Below are positions 13,019 to 13,236 of a stretch of 13,236 nucleotides of DNA, piece after piece. How positions within the stretch are numbered: position 1 is the stretch's first letter; every line of letters begins with the position of its first letter. The notes beneath the pieces were generated by a model. That model made no database searches. It was not told the origin of the DNA and saw nothing but the letters and a program-made list of their open reading frames with translations. Origin of the DNA: Metarhizobium sp039808465 (GTDB taxonomy: Bacteria; Pseudomonadota; Alphaproteobacteria; Rhizobiales; Rhizobiaceae); contig JBDHTA010000119.1 of assembly GCA_039808465.1 (NCBI GenBank), forward strand, positions 1 to 13,236, written 5' to 3'. The translations under genes were made by a program, and so were the position numbers.

Positions 13019-13236
13019 TTAGAGGGTTCCGGCCTTGAAGTCGTTCCAGATCTGGATGCGGCGCTCGATGTCTTCCGGCGGGCTGAAGACCGAGAGCTTT
13101 TCCCAGAAGCCGGGAGTGTCCTGATCCAGAATGGTCGTCTTGTGAAGGACGTCATCGGTTAGCCCGGCCTTACGCGCATCGGCGGTGCTGAGCACGCCGT
13201 TGGTCTGGGCGGACGCGACGAAGCGGGCCTGCCAGT
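13019..13236 (-). CDS. Probable ABC transporter solute-binding protein, C-terminal fragment
   Basis: Translating the minus strand from the window edge gives 72 residues ending at the TAA in 13019-13021. They begin 'WQARFVASAQTNGVLST' and end 'IERRIEIWNDFKAGTL'. The rest of the gene is outside the window. The tail resembles the C-terminus of spermidine/putrescine-type (PotD/PotF) solute-binding proteins, which commonly end in a helix of the form 'R...W..FK'. I rest this on the tail pattern and on the following terminator. Next to the racemase-like operon, it could belong to an importer for hydroxyproline-type substrates, which is a guess from position. The opposite-strand frame across this region has no start signal or family pattern. 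Confidence 0.6.
   Translation of the reverse strand, partial: WQARFVASAQTNGVLSTADARKAGLTDDVLHKTTILDQDTPGFWEKLSVFSPPEDIERRIQIWNDFKAGTL

Noticed and set aside
12872..13162. 96-codon plus-strand frame at the right end
   Set aside because: It begins inside the terminator stem, runs through a second hairpin and lies opposite the solute-binding-protein frame; low-quality composition.
1..13236. Search for CRISPR arrays, insertion sequences, attachment sites, tRNA/rRNA genes, riboswitches and defence systems
   Set aside because: By eye I found no regularly spaced repeats, transposase or integrase motifs, tRNA-like cloverleaf or known riboswitch core. Gene content and composition look uniform, without signs of recent insertion.

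Overview
The window is about 13.2 kb of GC-rich bacterial DNA (roughly 65% G+C by eye). It is densely packed with genes and has strong third-position G/C bias and short intergenic gaps. The gene families (LysR, CUT1 sugar ABC importers, GMC oxidoreductase, ROK, SIS, GntR, proline racemase, DapA-like) and their style point to an alphaproteobacterium, most likely of the Rhizobiales (Rhizobium/Shinella/Ensifer/Ochrobactrum type). That assignment is an inference from composition and gene content. The window reads as two adjacent catabolic loci. I saw no transposase, integrase, tRNA, rRNA, CRISPR array or phage gene, and no stretch over 300 bases lacks a gene.

Left edge: the 3' part of a LysR-type regulator (+), which converges on the next operon with only 16 bp between stop codons.

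Locus A (about 0.87-9.8 kb) looks like a carbohydrate uptake and catabolism regulon, plausibly for an amino sugar or related sugar derivative. On the minus strand a four-gene CUT1 ABC importer runs from a promoter near 5.1 kb: binding protein, two permeases, then the ATPase. A hairpin plus T-run sits between the binding-protein gene and the first permease. Divergently, on the plus strand, lie a GMC-family FAD oxidoreductase, a GntR/UTRA regulator, a ROK-family kinase and a double-SIS sugar-phosphate isomerase/deaminase-like protein. A 26-bp element (19/26 identical, ungapped) occurs both in the divergent promoter region and just upstream of the GntR gene; it is my best candidate operator for that regulator. 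The ROK protein has lost the Glu, the His and one Cys of the usual sugar/zinc motif, which suggests an altered substrate.

Locus B (about 9.9-13.2 kb) looks like a hydroxyproline/proline-derivative locus. It has a GntR/FCD regulator (-), a divergent DapA-family lyase/deaminase (+), a proline racemase-superfamily enzyme (+) whose first catalytic Cys is Ser, and, beyond back-to-back terminators, the C-terminal end of a probable ABC solute-binding protein (-). A well-formed promoter (TTGCCA-17-TATACA) precedes the DapA-like gene, and a near-perfect palindrome (ATTTTATACAAT) overlaps its -10. That is the expected architecture for repression by the neighbouring FCD regulator.

The exact substrates of both loci cannot be fixed from sequence alone. 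The families are secure; the pathway assignments are inference.
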